From the NCBI GenBank assembly GCA_902587315.1, contig CACIKW010000006.1, positions 1-50,243 on the forward strand: 50,243 bases of DNA, read 5' to 3'. The notes beneath the pieces were generated by a model. It did not search any database. It was given only the letters and a program-made list of their open reading frames with translations, and was not told the DNA's origin. Positions 32,235-40,625 of this stretch are shown piece by piece. A program made the position numbers and the translations under genes. Numbering within the stretch: position 1 is the stretch's first letter; every line of letters begins with the position of its first letter. Source of the DNA: an uncultured Pelagibacteraceae bacterium (GTDB lineage: Bacteria; Pseudomonadota; Alphaproteobacteria; Pelagibacterales; Pelagibacteraceae).

Positions 32235-32910
32235 CAGATAACCCCACCACAGTTAGTACACCTTTTACTTTTATCGCACCGGTTGTATCCCCTTTTACCA
32301 CTTGTATAGACTCCTTGTCAAAATTTAACATTTTTTGGGATAAAGACAGGGCTCTTTTAAACTTAATATATCCTAAAAAATTACCATCTATTTCAAAATT
32401 TACTGGTATTTTGTAATAAGCCATAGTTGATGGTTTCTTTTTTTTAGTTTTTTTCTTCTTTTTCTTCTTTTCTTTTTTACCAGACGCTGCGGCCAATGCT
32501 GCAGCTTTTGATACTCCTACAATATTTTGTTTTTCTATTTTTGAGATAACCAAATTGTTTAAACCCGCATAATAACTTAAAGTTTCGTACAAACCTTCCA
32601 CTTCTGCTTTTGTATGAAAGAGTGTTGAGTATTTTTCATAATCAGGAGTAAGTTTTTTTATCTTACTTTTTTTTGATTTTATTTCAGCTACAAACTTTGA
32701 AGTTTCTTGTTTCATTTTATTCATTTTATCTAACTGCAATTTCTTTTTATTTACTATTGGATTTAGAATTGCGTAATAGATGATTAAAAATAAAATTATT
32801 GCTCCAGCTGAAATTCCAATCTTAATTAAAGTTTTCTTATCAGCAAATTGTATAATTTTTGCTTTTATATCTTCAACTTTTAAATTTTTTAAATCTATAT
32901 TTAAATCCAT
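32224..32910 (-). CDS. pilus assembly protein, PilO-like
   Basis: This 228-residue protein has a short cytoplasmic N-terminus, one membrane helix (about 31-51, IGISAGAIILFLIIYYAIL), a coiled-coil (about 55-95) and a periplasmic ferredoxin-like domain (about 100-228). The latter is interrupted by a lysine block (KKEKKKKKKKTKKKKPS, about 145-160). The last strand region is DTTGAIKVKGVLTVVGL. PilO pairs with PilN in the inner-membrane alignment complex; here PilN is fused to PilM in the preceding gene, 3 bases upstream. The lysine block on the periplasmic side is unusual and repeats the theme of the FecR tail. Confidence 0.8.
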   Translation of the reverse strand: MDLNIDLKNLKVEDIKAKIIQFADKKTLIKIGISAGAIILFLIIYYAILNPIVNKKKLQLDKMNKMKQETSKFVAEIKSKKSKIKKLTPDYEKYSTLFHTKAEVEGLYETLSYYAGLNNLVISKIEKQNIVGVSKAAALAAASGKKEKKKKKKKTKKKKPSTMAYYKIPVNFEIDGNFLGYIKFKRALSLSQKMLNFDKESIQVVKGDTTGAIKVKGVLTVVGLSGDF

Positions 32911-32913
32911 TAA

Positions 32914-35316
32914 TTATCCTTTATTCTCCTCAATTATTACAAAAACTCTAAATCCTTTCATCGTTACTCCGCCTTTAGTTTTTCTTGGAAGTTTCATAGA
33001 TGACAGTGATGCTTGTTTAATTAATTTTTGTTTGCCCAGGTTATCAATAAATTTTAAAATATCTTGATCGCTGGATGCAACTCCCGAGATTGTAACACGA
33101 GATTTTCCATTATAATTAACGATGTTAAATTTTACTCTCTTAGGTACACTTGATGCAATTTGTGCTAATATTCTATAACTTAAATCTTTATTTGATTTTA
33201 AGCTTTTGCTTAATTGCAAAGTAGTTGTAATTAATTTTAATTCTTTTGAAATTTCCTTATTTTCCTTAGCTTTTTGTGCATGAGTTTTAGCTACTTTAGA
33301 ATAATCTCTTAGTTTTTTGTTGTACGAATGAATATTCCAAAAAGACAGTGTAAATAAAATTAAATAAATTGCAGCTATTGCACCAGCAACTCCTTTAAAA
33401 GCAAAATTTGAAATCGCTTTCATTTTTTTCTTCTTAAACATTCCCTGTCTATCAGGTAACAAGTTTATGTTTTTTACTGCTGTAACAAATTTATAATAAC
33501 CAAATACATCCAGTTTTCTAAACGCAAGTCCAATAACAGTTGAAAGGTATGATTTGTTTTCTAAATTTAATTGATCCCCTATTTGCTGTGGAATTTGCAA
33601 ACCATTTACCGGGTCAAATGGTGTAAATCCTATATTAACTAAATTTTTTCTAAAATAAGACAAGTAATCATCAATATTTTTTAAATCTGAAACAATTTTA
33701 ATATTTCTTATTCTTTTCTCATATTTAGTTTCAAAATCTTGTACAGCTTGTTTAACTTGCGTTATATATCTTCTAACCAATCCTTCTTTTTCTTCTTGAC
33801 TCTCAGATTCCATCAATATTTTTCTGTCTTGGCCCCTTAAAAATATATCAGTAATTATTGGGTTATTCTCATATAGAATCATAAGATAATTTTCATCTAA
33901 ACCAAATTCTAATACTGCAGTTAAATTTGCATCTTCGGCCTTGTTTGAAATTTGATTGATTTGGTCCACTGCAGATTTTAATGCAAAGCATTTTACATCT
34001 ATAATAACTGGATTAAGTCCACCTGATTTAATTATTGAAGTATAACTATTGATATCTGACAGCTTTGAAGCCACAAACAAAATATCCATGGTGTTGTCTT
34101 TTTGATTTCTATTTATTACTTGATGAAAGATAGAATAGTCATCAAGATTATCTGTCAATTGAACTAAGTTTTCCCAAAGTGAATTTGTTTCTATTGCTTT
34201 TTGTAATTCCTCATCTTTCATCAATGGTGCTGTTACTACTCTTATTATTGCGCTTGTTACTGGAATTGCAATTGCAGCATTAGGTGTTCGAATTTTTGCT
34301 TTCTGTATTGCTATTGATAATTCTGCTCCTATTTTGTCTGCATTATCTAAAACTGCTGCATCTTCTGGTAAATCCATTTTGTGAACAAAAAATTTATCTA
34401 ATACCCACTGATTTGCTTTATTGCTTGAGATTTGCGCTAATCTAATCTCTTTATTTGTAATCTCGACTCCAACTATTTCTTCTCCCTGCGCTGAAGATTT
34501 TCCTAATTTTGATTTAAAGAAATTTTCTAATTTTCCTTTTAAATTACTTTTTCCTCTCGCAGGTGCTTTTATTGCTTTGTCTCCACCGCCAAATGAAGGT
34601 TTTTTAAATTTAAATGCCTTTAACTTACCAAGAATATTTGTAGCGGTTTTTGGTTCTACAGTTTCAGTTGCTTCTATAGGTTTGGTAACACTTTTTTCAG
34701 CAACTATTTCAGGTTTTTTTTCTGCTGCAGGCGATGCTTCAACAGGTGGTATTTCTGTTGTTGTGGTTGTCACTTCTACTGGAGTTACAGTTTGTTCCGT
34801 TGTAGCAGATGACTGTTCACTTGTGCTAACTGATGTTTCTTGTTGTGCGGCTTCTTCTTTTCCTTTGTTTGCATGAACATCATCAAACCATTTTTCTAAT
34901 ATTGGTATTGCTTCTTCAAGATTAGGAGTTCCTGATGAAGAAATTTTTTGTTTTCCATCAATATAAAGTCTTCCTACCCAATTTTTTGATTTTAATTCGC
35001 CTTTGTACTTATCCTGTCTTACATATATATGTAGTCTTCCGTCTTTTTTATGAATTACCTCATGTTCTTTCTTTTGTTCTGTGGCAGATTCATTTTTTTC
35101 ACTAGATTCTGGGCTAGGCTGCTCTGCAGTTGCAGATTTTGCATCATCAGTTAGTTTATTTTCGCTTTCTGGTTGTTTTTCATCCTGATTTTGATTTATT
35201 TGGTTATTAGATTGATCAGAAGTATTATCAGGTGGCGAGCTTACACCTTCTGATTGTTTATCTTCAGGTTTTAGCTCTTCCTCTTTATTTATATCTTTGT
35301 TATCTTCATCATTCAT
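32914..35316 (-). CDS. PilM-PilN fusion with extra N-terminal domain
   Basis: This 800-residue protein joins functions that are normally separate. Residues 1-88 are polar and disordered. Residues 92-147 form a small domain (GRLHIYVRQDKYKG, KNWVGRLYIDGKQ, EEAIPILEKWFDD) with a strand-strand-strand-helix pattern like arm-type/AP2 DNA-binding domains. Residues 150-235 are Thr/Glu/Pro-rich and 235-275 basic. PilM, an actin-like ATPase fold, covers about 280-600 (IVGVEITNKEIRLAQI, AAIAIPVTSAIIR). The PilN motif NINLLPD is at 616-622, a membrane helix at about 641-660 and a periplasmic PilN domain at 662-800. The INLLP peptide normally docks on PilM, so the fusion ties both in one chain. First gene of the assembly operon. 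Confidence 0.88.
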   Translation of the reverse strand: MNDEDNKDINKEEELKPEDKQSEGVSSPPDNTSDQSNNQINQNQDEKQPESENKLTDDAKSATAEQPSPESSEKNESATEQKKEHEVIHKKDGRLHIYVRQDKYKGELKSKNWVGRLYIDGKQKISSSGTPNLEEAIPILEKWFDDVHANKGKEEAAQQETSVSTSEQSSATTEQTVTPVEVTTTTTEIPPVEASPAAEKKPEIVAEKSVTKPIEATETVEPKTATNILGKLKAFKFKKPSFGGGDKAIKAPARGKSNLKGKLENFFKSKLGKSSAQGEEIVGVEITNKEIRLAQISSNKANQWVLDKFFVHKMDLPEDAAVLDNADKIGAELSIAIQKAKIRTPNAAIAIPVTSAIIRVVTAPLMKDEELQKAIETNSLWENLVQLTDNLDDYSIFHQVINRNQKDNTMDILFVASKLSDINSYTSIIKSGGLNPVIIDVKCFALKSAVDQINQISNKAEDANLTAVLEFGLDENYLMILYENNPIITDIFLRGQDRKILMESESQEEKEGLVRRYITQVKQAVQDFETKYEKRIRNIKIVSDLKNIDDYLSYFRKNLVNIGFTPFDPVNGLQIPQQIGDQLNLENKSYLSTVIGLAFRKLDVFGYYKFVTAVKNINLLPDRQGMFKKKKMKAISNFAFKGVAGAIAAIYLILFTLSFWNIHSYNKKLRDYSKVAKTHAQKAKENKEISKELKLITTTLQLSKSLKSNKDLSYRILAQIASSVPKRVKFNIVNYNGKSRVTISGVASSDQDILKFIDNLGKQKLIKQASLSSMKLPRKTKGGVTMKGFRVFVIIEENKG

Positions 35317-35334
35317 AATAATTTTTTTTTAAAT

Positions 35335-35680
35335 CTCTAACACAAATATACGAATCTCTAACACAAATATGAAAAAAGTCTAACACAAAATCAAAAGTTG
35401 TGTGCTCATATTGGGTTAAAATATTCAAAAACGTTAAATAAGTCAATAAAATCAACAATTTTCTTAATTAAATAAAATTATTTAAAATTAATAAAATAAT
35501 TTAAATTTTATAAAAACTCTAACACAAAATGAAAAAACTCTAACACAAATAGAATTTTTTTATTGTGTTAGAGTATATAAAAAAATTTAAAAATTAAAAA
35601 AGCTAATAAAATCAACGTTTTTTGATTTTTCAATTTTAGATTTAATTTTTGTGTTAGAGTAATTATTTTTTGTGTTAGAG
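35335..35680. repeat. phased array of eight 11-bp motifs (CTCTAACACAA) in the gene-free spacer
   Basis: The 533 bases from 35317 to 35849 hold no gene and are extremely AT-rich. Forward copies of CTCTAACACAA begin at 35335, 35356, 35378 (first two bases GT), 35517 and 35538. Inverted copies (TTGTGTTAGAG) are at 35563-35573, 35649-35659 and 35670-35680. Within clusters the start-to-start distances are 21, 22, 21 and 21, two helical turns. Copies 2-3 and 4-5 also share the spacer ATGAAAAAA. Copies at 35538 and 35563 form an 11-bp inverted repeat. The first cluster lies 19-74 bases upstream of the PilM-PilN start. It looks like an operator or iteron array; the binder is unknown. Confidence 0.9.
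35406..35414. promoter_or_regulatory. dyad CCAWWWTGG-like, intergenic copy 5
   Basis: TCATATTGGGTT is a half-degenerate member of the CCAWWWTGG set, about 90 bases upstream of the PilM-PilN start. It is the weakest copy and is listed because it precedes the pilus assembly operon. Confidence 0.2.
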
Positions 35681-35849
35681 TAATTAATTTATATTAAATT
35701 ATTTTTTTTTTATACAAAATAATATAATTTTTTCATAAAGATTTATTAAAACTATAGGTTGTTGAAGGATTTTTTTAAAGTTTTATCGATTTTTTTTAAA
35801 ATTTACAATTTTTAATAGAATTTTTAATTAAAAATTTTTTTTTAAGTGA

Positions 35850-37079
35850 TTAAACATTTTTTACACTCATCATTAATAAAAAACCAATAAAAAAAAAAAT
35901 TGAGATAGATAATAAGCCTACTCTTTGAGAAAACATATAAGTCATTGTCCCAACTAATAATGGTCCTGCAAAAGCAGTAATACGACCAGAGAAACTAAAA
36001 AGTCCAAAACCTTTTCCTAAATCTTTTGTTTCTAATAATTTTGTCATCATAACACGACTAGCGCTTTGTATTGATCCGATGAACAAAGAAATAACCATAA
36101 CGTTATAAAAAAATTCAGTTTTAGTTTGAGCAATCATTGAACCATAAAAAACTGTTAACATTAATACAGCGATACAAATTAAAATAATATTTTTAGAAGA
36201 ATATTTATCATTTAAGTATCCTCCTATCATAACTCCAAAGAATGCAACTATGTTGGCAACTATTGCAAGTTTTAATAATTCTGCTGGAGTATAATTAAAA
36301 ACTCCTGAAGCGTAAACGCCGCCTCCAGCAATTAAAACAATTAATGCATCAGAGTATATCATTCTTGCCAAAAGAAATTTACCCGTAGTAGTAAATTTAT
36401 TATTCCAAATAATTTTAATAATTTGTGTTGAAGTGGGAGTTTCGTCAGTATCTTCATCATAAGAAACTTTTTTTTTAAAAAAATATATCATTGGCAATGA
36501 AAAAATTAAAAACCAAATTGCAACAATGAAAGGAATGAATCTTATATTTTCAAAATTACTCTTATCTAATCCAAAAGGGATTTGTTCTGGCAATACAAAC
36601 AAATATAAAGAAATTAAAATCATCGGCACACATCCAATGTAACCTAAAGCAAAACCAAAGCCAGAAGTTTTTCCAATATCATTTTCATCAGAACATTTTT
36701 TCAATAATGAATTATAAAATATTGATGCAGCTTCATAAAAATAATTTGAAATAAAAAAAATAAATAAAGTATATAAAATATAATTTGAGTTTGGCTTTGC
36801 AAACCAGAACAAACAAGTTGTAATGATACAAAGAAAAGTAAATCTTTCTAAAAATTTTATTTTACCTTTGGCTTTTTTATCTGCTATTGCGCCAAGGTAT
36901 GGCCCTGAAATTGCAATTGCAATTCCGCAGGCACCTGCGGTCCACTGCCAGTATGCAGCACCTATTTGTGGATCTCCTACTATTTGCTTTGCAAAATATG
37001 CTGAAGTAATAAATGTAATTATAATTACACTATAAGCTGAGTTAGCTAAATCATATAAAGCATAAAATAATTTATTCAT
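35850..37079 (-). CDS. MFS transporter, UMF1/Atg22-like
   Basis: This 409-residue membrane protein has about twelve helices. The N-terminal segment FYALYDLANSAYSVIIITF is the hallmark of the UMF1 (Atg22-like) branch of the major facilitator superfamily, and the first loop reads PYLGAIADKKAKGKIKFLER, the equivalent of MFS motif A. The second half has GVMIGGYLNDKYSSKNI at the matching loop. The substrate is unknown; distant relatives export amino acids from vacuoles. It overlaps the upstream HTH gene by 8 bases (37072-37079), so the pair is co-expressed. Downstream lies the motif array with no obvious terminator. Confidence 0.88.
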   Translation of the reverse strand: MNKLFYALYDLANSAYSVIIITFITSAYFAKQIVGDPQIGAAYWQWTAGACGIAIAISGPYLGAIADKKAKGKIKFLERFTFLCIITTCLFWFAKPNSNYILYTLFIFFISNYFYEAASIFYNSLLKKCSDENDIGKTSGFGFALGYIGCVPMILISLYLFVLPEQIPFGLDKSNFENIRFIPFIVAIWFLIFSLPMIYFFKKKVSYDEDTDETPTSTQIIKIIWNNKFTTTGKFLLARMIYSDALIVLIAGGGVYASGVFNYTPAELLKLAIVANIVAFFGVMIGGYLNDKYSSKNIILICIAVLMLTVFYGSMIAQTKTEFFYNVMVISLFIGSIQSASRVMMTKLLETKDLGKGFGLFSFSGRITAFAGPLLVGTMTYMFSQRVGLLSISIFFFIGFLLMMSVKNV

Positions 37080-37623
37080 TAATCCTTTCCATTTCTAACA
37101 GTTTGTTTAATGCTCCACTATTTTTCCATTTTTTAATTAATATACTTATATCCGCTGTAGTTTGTGTGACAAATTCTTTATAAATTGTTTTATAGCTAGT
37201 TCCTAATTTAATTCCTTCTAATTGATTAAATTGTAAAATGTTTATTTTACATAGTTGCAATACTTTTCTTCTCACTGTTTCTCTTGGAAGCTGAAGCACT
37301 TCAGCAATGCTTGCATATGTTAATTTTCTATGCTTTTTGTTTTCTCTTATGTTTGATATTTCGTATTCAACCTCTGAATATGTTTTTGATCCAGTTTTAT
37401 TTAGTTCGTAAAGATTATGACTAACAACAACTTGAAGGATTACGAATGACTCTATATCCATCTTTAATGTACTTCTAACTCTAGAATAAAAATCAATTAC
37501 AAACATTATCCAATGGTAAAGTCCTTTAGAAAAGATTGGCTCTCCCTTTGCAGTTACATTTGAAATATTCTCAAAAGAAACTACAGTATTATCGTCGCCT
37601 ATTTTAGTTTTACTAATGCTCAT
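37072..37623 (-). CDS. helix-turn-helix transcriptional regulator, unclassified
   Basis: This 183-residue cytoplasmic protein has a helix-turn-helix near residues 100-130: LTYASIAEVLQLPRETVRRK, the form used by GntR/Crp-type winged helices. The N-terminal half (about 25-95) is helical, with WIMFVIDFYSRVRSTLKMD, and could be for dimerisation; no ligand domain is recognisable. It is divergent from the surface-protein gene at 37727, sharing a 103-base gap, and overlaps the MFS gene downstream. Likely targets are its own promoter and the surface-protein promoter; the inverted repeat AAACTAGG/CCTAGTTT in the gap is a candidate site. The motif array at 35.3-35.7 kb is another possible target. Confidence 0.7.
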   Translation of the reverse strand: MSISKTKIGDDNTVVSFENISNVTAKGEPIFSKGLYHWIMFVIDFYSRVRSTLKMDIESFVILQVVVSHNLYELNKTGSKTYSEVEYEISNIRENKKHRKLTYASIAEVLQLPRETVRRKVLQLCKINILQFNQLEGIKLGTSYKTIYKEFVTQTTADISILIKKWKNSGALNKLLEMERINE

Positions 37624-37663
37624 GTTAGGTAATTATCTCCCTGTAATAGTTATTTTACAACCT

Positions 37664-37715
37664 AAACTAGGCAGAATCAATCTTTTTCCCTGGTTTGGGT
37701 CTTGTAACCTAGTTT
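37664..37715. promoter_or_regulatory. inverted repeat in the divergent regulator/surface-protein gap
   Basis: AAACTAGG (37664-37671) and CCTAGTTT (37708-37715) form an 8-bp inverted repeat spaced by 36 bases; the left arm is itself part of CCTAAACTAGG, a small dyad. The right arm ends 11 bases before the surface-protein ATG at 37727. Confidence 0.35.
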
Positions 37716-37726
37716 TATTAAATATT

Positions 37727-40552
37727 ATGAGAAGATTAATACTTTTAGCTCTCATTTCGTTTTTTTATAGCGGTTCTGCCTCGGCTGGACCGTGTGATAC
37801 AACGGTTTCGGGCACTTCAACTTCCACATTAAATTGTGACGACAATGACTCTTTAATTGTTAGTGGTTCGATAACTTATGATGGTCAGAATGCTGTCAAT
37901 GCACAACAGGATGAAGGTGTAACAATCACAAACACAGGAACTATTCAATCAACAAACCATTCTGCTATCAAAGGACAGAGTTCATTAAGTCTTGAAATAA
38001 CTAATAGCGGCACAATATATTCTGAAAATAACTATGGTATTAAACTTATAGAAGCTGAAAAAGTAACCATAACAAATGAAGCGGGTGGTATAATTAAAAC
38101 TGACCCTAGTGCGTCCGCTGATTCAATTGCAATTGGTGGAACTAAAATCGGAAATTGTGTTGTCACTTGTGTAGATGAATCAACAACATCTTCTGGAGAA
38201 GGTTTGACTTTGAAAAACTATGGCACCATAGATTCTTATGCATCAACTTTATACGGAGGATCGAATAGCGCACATGCTTCAAAAAAAACTAAAATATATA
38301 ACTATGATGGCGCTACAATTGATGCCACAAATATATTTGCAATTAGATTTGATCACGCAGAAGATTTTACACTGAATAATTATAGTGGAGCAACTATACA
38401 AACTGATAATAGTTATGGAGCTGTTAGTTTATTAAGTGCAGAAACTGTTGCAATAGATAATGAAGGAGCAATTACAGCGGCTAACAAGTGGGGCGTATAT
38501 TGCTATTATTGTGAAGACATTACACTTACAAATTCCGGAACTATAACTGCCACCGTAAGAGCTGTAGACTTGGGAGAAATTACTGGTACAAATACTTTTA
38601 CAAATTCAGGAACCATCACTGGAACTGCTGATACTTCAAATGTTGGAGCGGTAAATTTATTAAAAGCAACTGGTGTAACTTTAACAAACTCAGGAACAAT
38701 TTCATCAGAGAGTCAGTATGCAATTGACGCCGAAAATGCTTACAGTCCAACTATAATAAATTCTGGAACAATTAGTTCTTCAACAACTCTTAATAATGGC
38801 AATGCTATAGAATTGTCGCAATCTGGATCAGGAACTGCTGGAAGCGGTGCAACGATTACTAATTCAGGAACAATTAAAGCACCAGGAGGAACTGGTGGAA
38901 CTGGAATAAGAATTGGCTCTGGTTCAATACCTTATAATGATGTGACAATTACAAACTCAGGAACTATATCAGGTACTAATGATTCTATATATGTCCAAGA
39001 AAGCGATACAACAGGAACTAATATCATTACAAAAGAAGAAGCAACTTACACAGGTGAAATTAATATGGGAAGTGCTGTTGTTGAAATGACTTTAGATTGT
39101 AGCATTAAAAAAGATATGGACATTGAAATACATAGCAAAACCAACATGACGGTTACCAATAATTTATGTGGAAATGACACTTATGAAATTTTAGATTCTT
39201 CAAAAAATGCTGATGCTGATAACTCTGAAACGAACGGATATTTAAGAGTTCTTGGAGAAGATCTTGAAATAGCTCAAGACAATCCAAAATACAGAAGCGA
39301 AAATGTTTTAACTAAGTTTAAAGGTTTGTTTGATGCGGCAAATTATATAAATTGGCATGCTCCAGAAGATAAATTTTTTAAAATCTTTCACAGTGCACAA
39401 AAAAGAGAAGGAACTTACAAAGGAACAATGTCAGGTGTGGTTGGCCAACTGAGTCCTTTTATTTTAGGTGATATTAGAAATAATATTTTTCTTGGCTACA
39501 CAAGACAGGGTGGAGACTTTGACAATGGTGAGTTCTTGGGAGGAGATAATTTTGCACTGGGTCTAAAAAGTGTTTATGAAAATAATGGATTTAAAGCTAG
39601 CTTTACTCCTATGGTTGGAGTGAATGATTTGACAGTTACCGATTACGATACAGATACTAAAACTTCAATTAGTACTAATTTATTCAGTGAATTTGCTGGC
39701 ATTAATACTAAACTTGGAAAAGATATTGAGTTAAGCGAAGAAGGTTCCTTAAGTCTAAGCGTTCAATCAACTCTTGGCCTACAGAGATTTCCGGATTATC
39801 TTGCAAAATTTAGCGATGGAGATTTATCTGTTAATGAAGCTATTGAACAAGTGTTGGGCGTGGGTTTTGAAGTCAAATATATCGACGAACTTGCAGAAGG
39901 TTTTATTGTTCAGCCTTATGCGGGAATTAATATAAATAATAATCTTAACAATTCTATAAAGATTACTGCAGATGGAGAAAATAAAAATGTATCTCCTGCA
40001 TCTTCTTCAGCCACAGGTTATTTTGCGGGACTATCTATAATAAAAAATTTAGATGAAGGCTTAAATTTTGATTTCGAACTGTCCTACAGCAATGAAGACG
40101 GATTGATAAATGAAGTTGCCTCAGTTTCATTGGTTAAATATTTCGGAGTAGAGCCAAAAAACCAAATTCCAAAGCTCGATGTAAGAGATATAAGAAAAAA
40201 ACCTGATTTAGAAAAAATTAATAAATATTTAACAGCTCAAAATGATAATAAAGAAGAAAAATTAAATGTAATTATTAAAAAAACTATTCAAGAAAACTTG
40301 GTTAGTAAGCATTTGATTAAAGAACTGATTAAAGAAGTAGAAAGACTAACATTAACAAATAAAATTTTCAAAAATAAGATTATAGAAAATGAAACAAGAA
40401 GTTTTAAAAATAAAATATTTGAAATAGATTACACCGAAATTAATAGATTTTTTTTATTAGGATTTTTACTTGTTATGGCTTTTGCATCATACGGTTTTTT
40501 AATTTTCATTACCGCTGCATATAAAAAAATAATATTTAAATTAGCGAACTAG
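37727..40552 (+). CDS. giant surface protein 1: beta-helix passenger, autotransporter-like barrel, C-terminal coiled coil and membrane helix
   Basis: This is a 941-residue exported protein. The start at 37727 is chosen because it begins a good signal peptide (MRRLILLALISFFYSGSASA) and matches the paralogue at 40626; a longer start at 37616 would bury it. Residues 24-515 are repeats around (T/I)TNSGTI, a right-handed beta-helix pattern. From about 518 (DNPKYRSENVLTKFKGLFDA) comes a conserved linker and then a barrel (about 555-807), ending VSLVKYFG like a beta-signal. Instead of stopping there, the chain continues with a charged helical region (808-900) and a hydrophobic helix (906-931). Probably a surface adhesin or receptor; the role is not known. 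Confidence 0.82.
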   Translation: MRRLILLALISFFYSGSASAGPCDTTVSGTSTSTLNCDDNDSLIVSGSITYDGQNAVNAQQDEGVTITNTGTIQSTNHSAIKGQSSLSLEITNSGTIYSENNYGIKLIEAEKVTITNEAGGIIKTDPSASADSIAIGGTKIGNCVVTCVDESTTSSGEGLTLKNYGTIDSYASTLYGGSNSAHASKKTKIYNYDGATIDATNIFAIRFDHAEDFTLNNYSGATIQTDNSYGAVSLLSAETVAIDNEGAITAANKWGVYCYYCEDITLTNSGTITATVRAVDLGEITGTNTFTNSGTITGTADTSNVGAVNLLKATGVTLTNSGTISSESQYAIDAENAYSPTIINSGTISSSTTLNNGNAIELSQSGSGTAGSGATITNSGTIKAPGGTGGTGIRIGSGSIPYNDVTITNSGTISGTNDSIYVQESDTTGTNIITKEEATYTGEINMGSAVVEMTLDCSIKKDMDIEIHSKTNMTVTNNLCGNDTYEILDSSKNADADNSETNGYLRVLGEDLEIAQDNPKYRSENVLTKFKGLFDAANYINWHAPEDKFFKIFHSAQKREGTYKGTMSGVVGQLSPFILGDIRNNIFLGYTRQGGDFDNGEFLGGDNFALGLKSVYENNGFKASFTPMVGVNDLTVTDYDTDTKTSISTNLFSEFAGINTKLGKDIELSEEGSLSLSVQSTLGLQRFPDYLAKFSDGDLSVNEAIEQVLGVGFEVKYIDELAEGFIVQPYAGININNNLNNSIKITADGENKNVSPASSSATGYFAGLSIIKNLDEGLNFDFELSYSNEDGLINEVASVSLVKYFGVEPKNQIPKLDVRDIRKKPDLEKINKYLTAQNDNKEEKLNVIIKKTIQENLVSKHLIKELIKEVERLTLTNKIFKNKIIENETRSFKNKIFEIDYTEINRFFLLGFLLVMAFASYGFLIFITAAYKKIIFKLAN

Positions 40553-40625
40553 AACTTTAAACCCTTAAAAACTATCAAAACCGGTCATTGCTAAATTTAT
40601 TTTAGAATGTCATAATAAAAAAATT

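Noticed and set aside
35370-35545. Four-codon mini-ORFs (ATGAAAAAACTCTAA reads MKKL and stop) inside the motif array
   Set aside because: They follow from the repeat sequence, lack ribosome-binding sites and are on the strand away from the flanking genes.
35335-35680. CRISPR array
   Set aside because: Repeats are only 11-12 bases, occur in both orientations, and spacers are conserved or AT-rich filler; no cas genes are nearby.
37616-37726. Upstream start for surface protein 1
   Set aside because: It would place 37 residues before the signal peptide, overlap the divergent regulator start, and does not match the paralogue at 40626.
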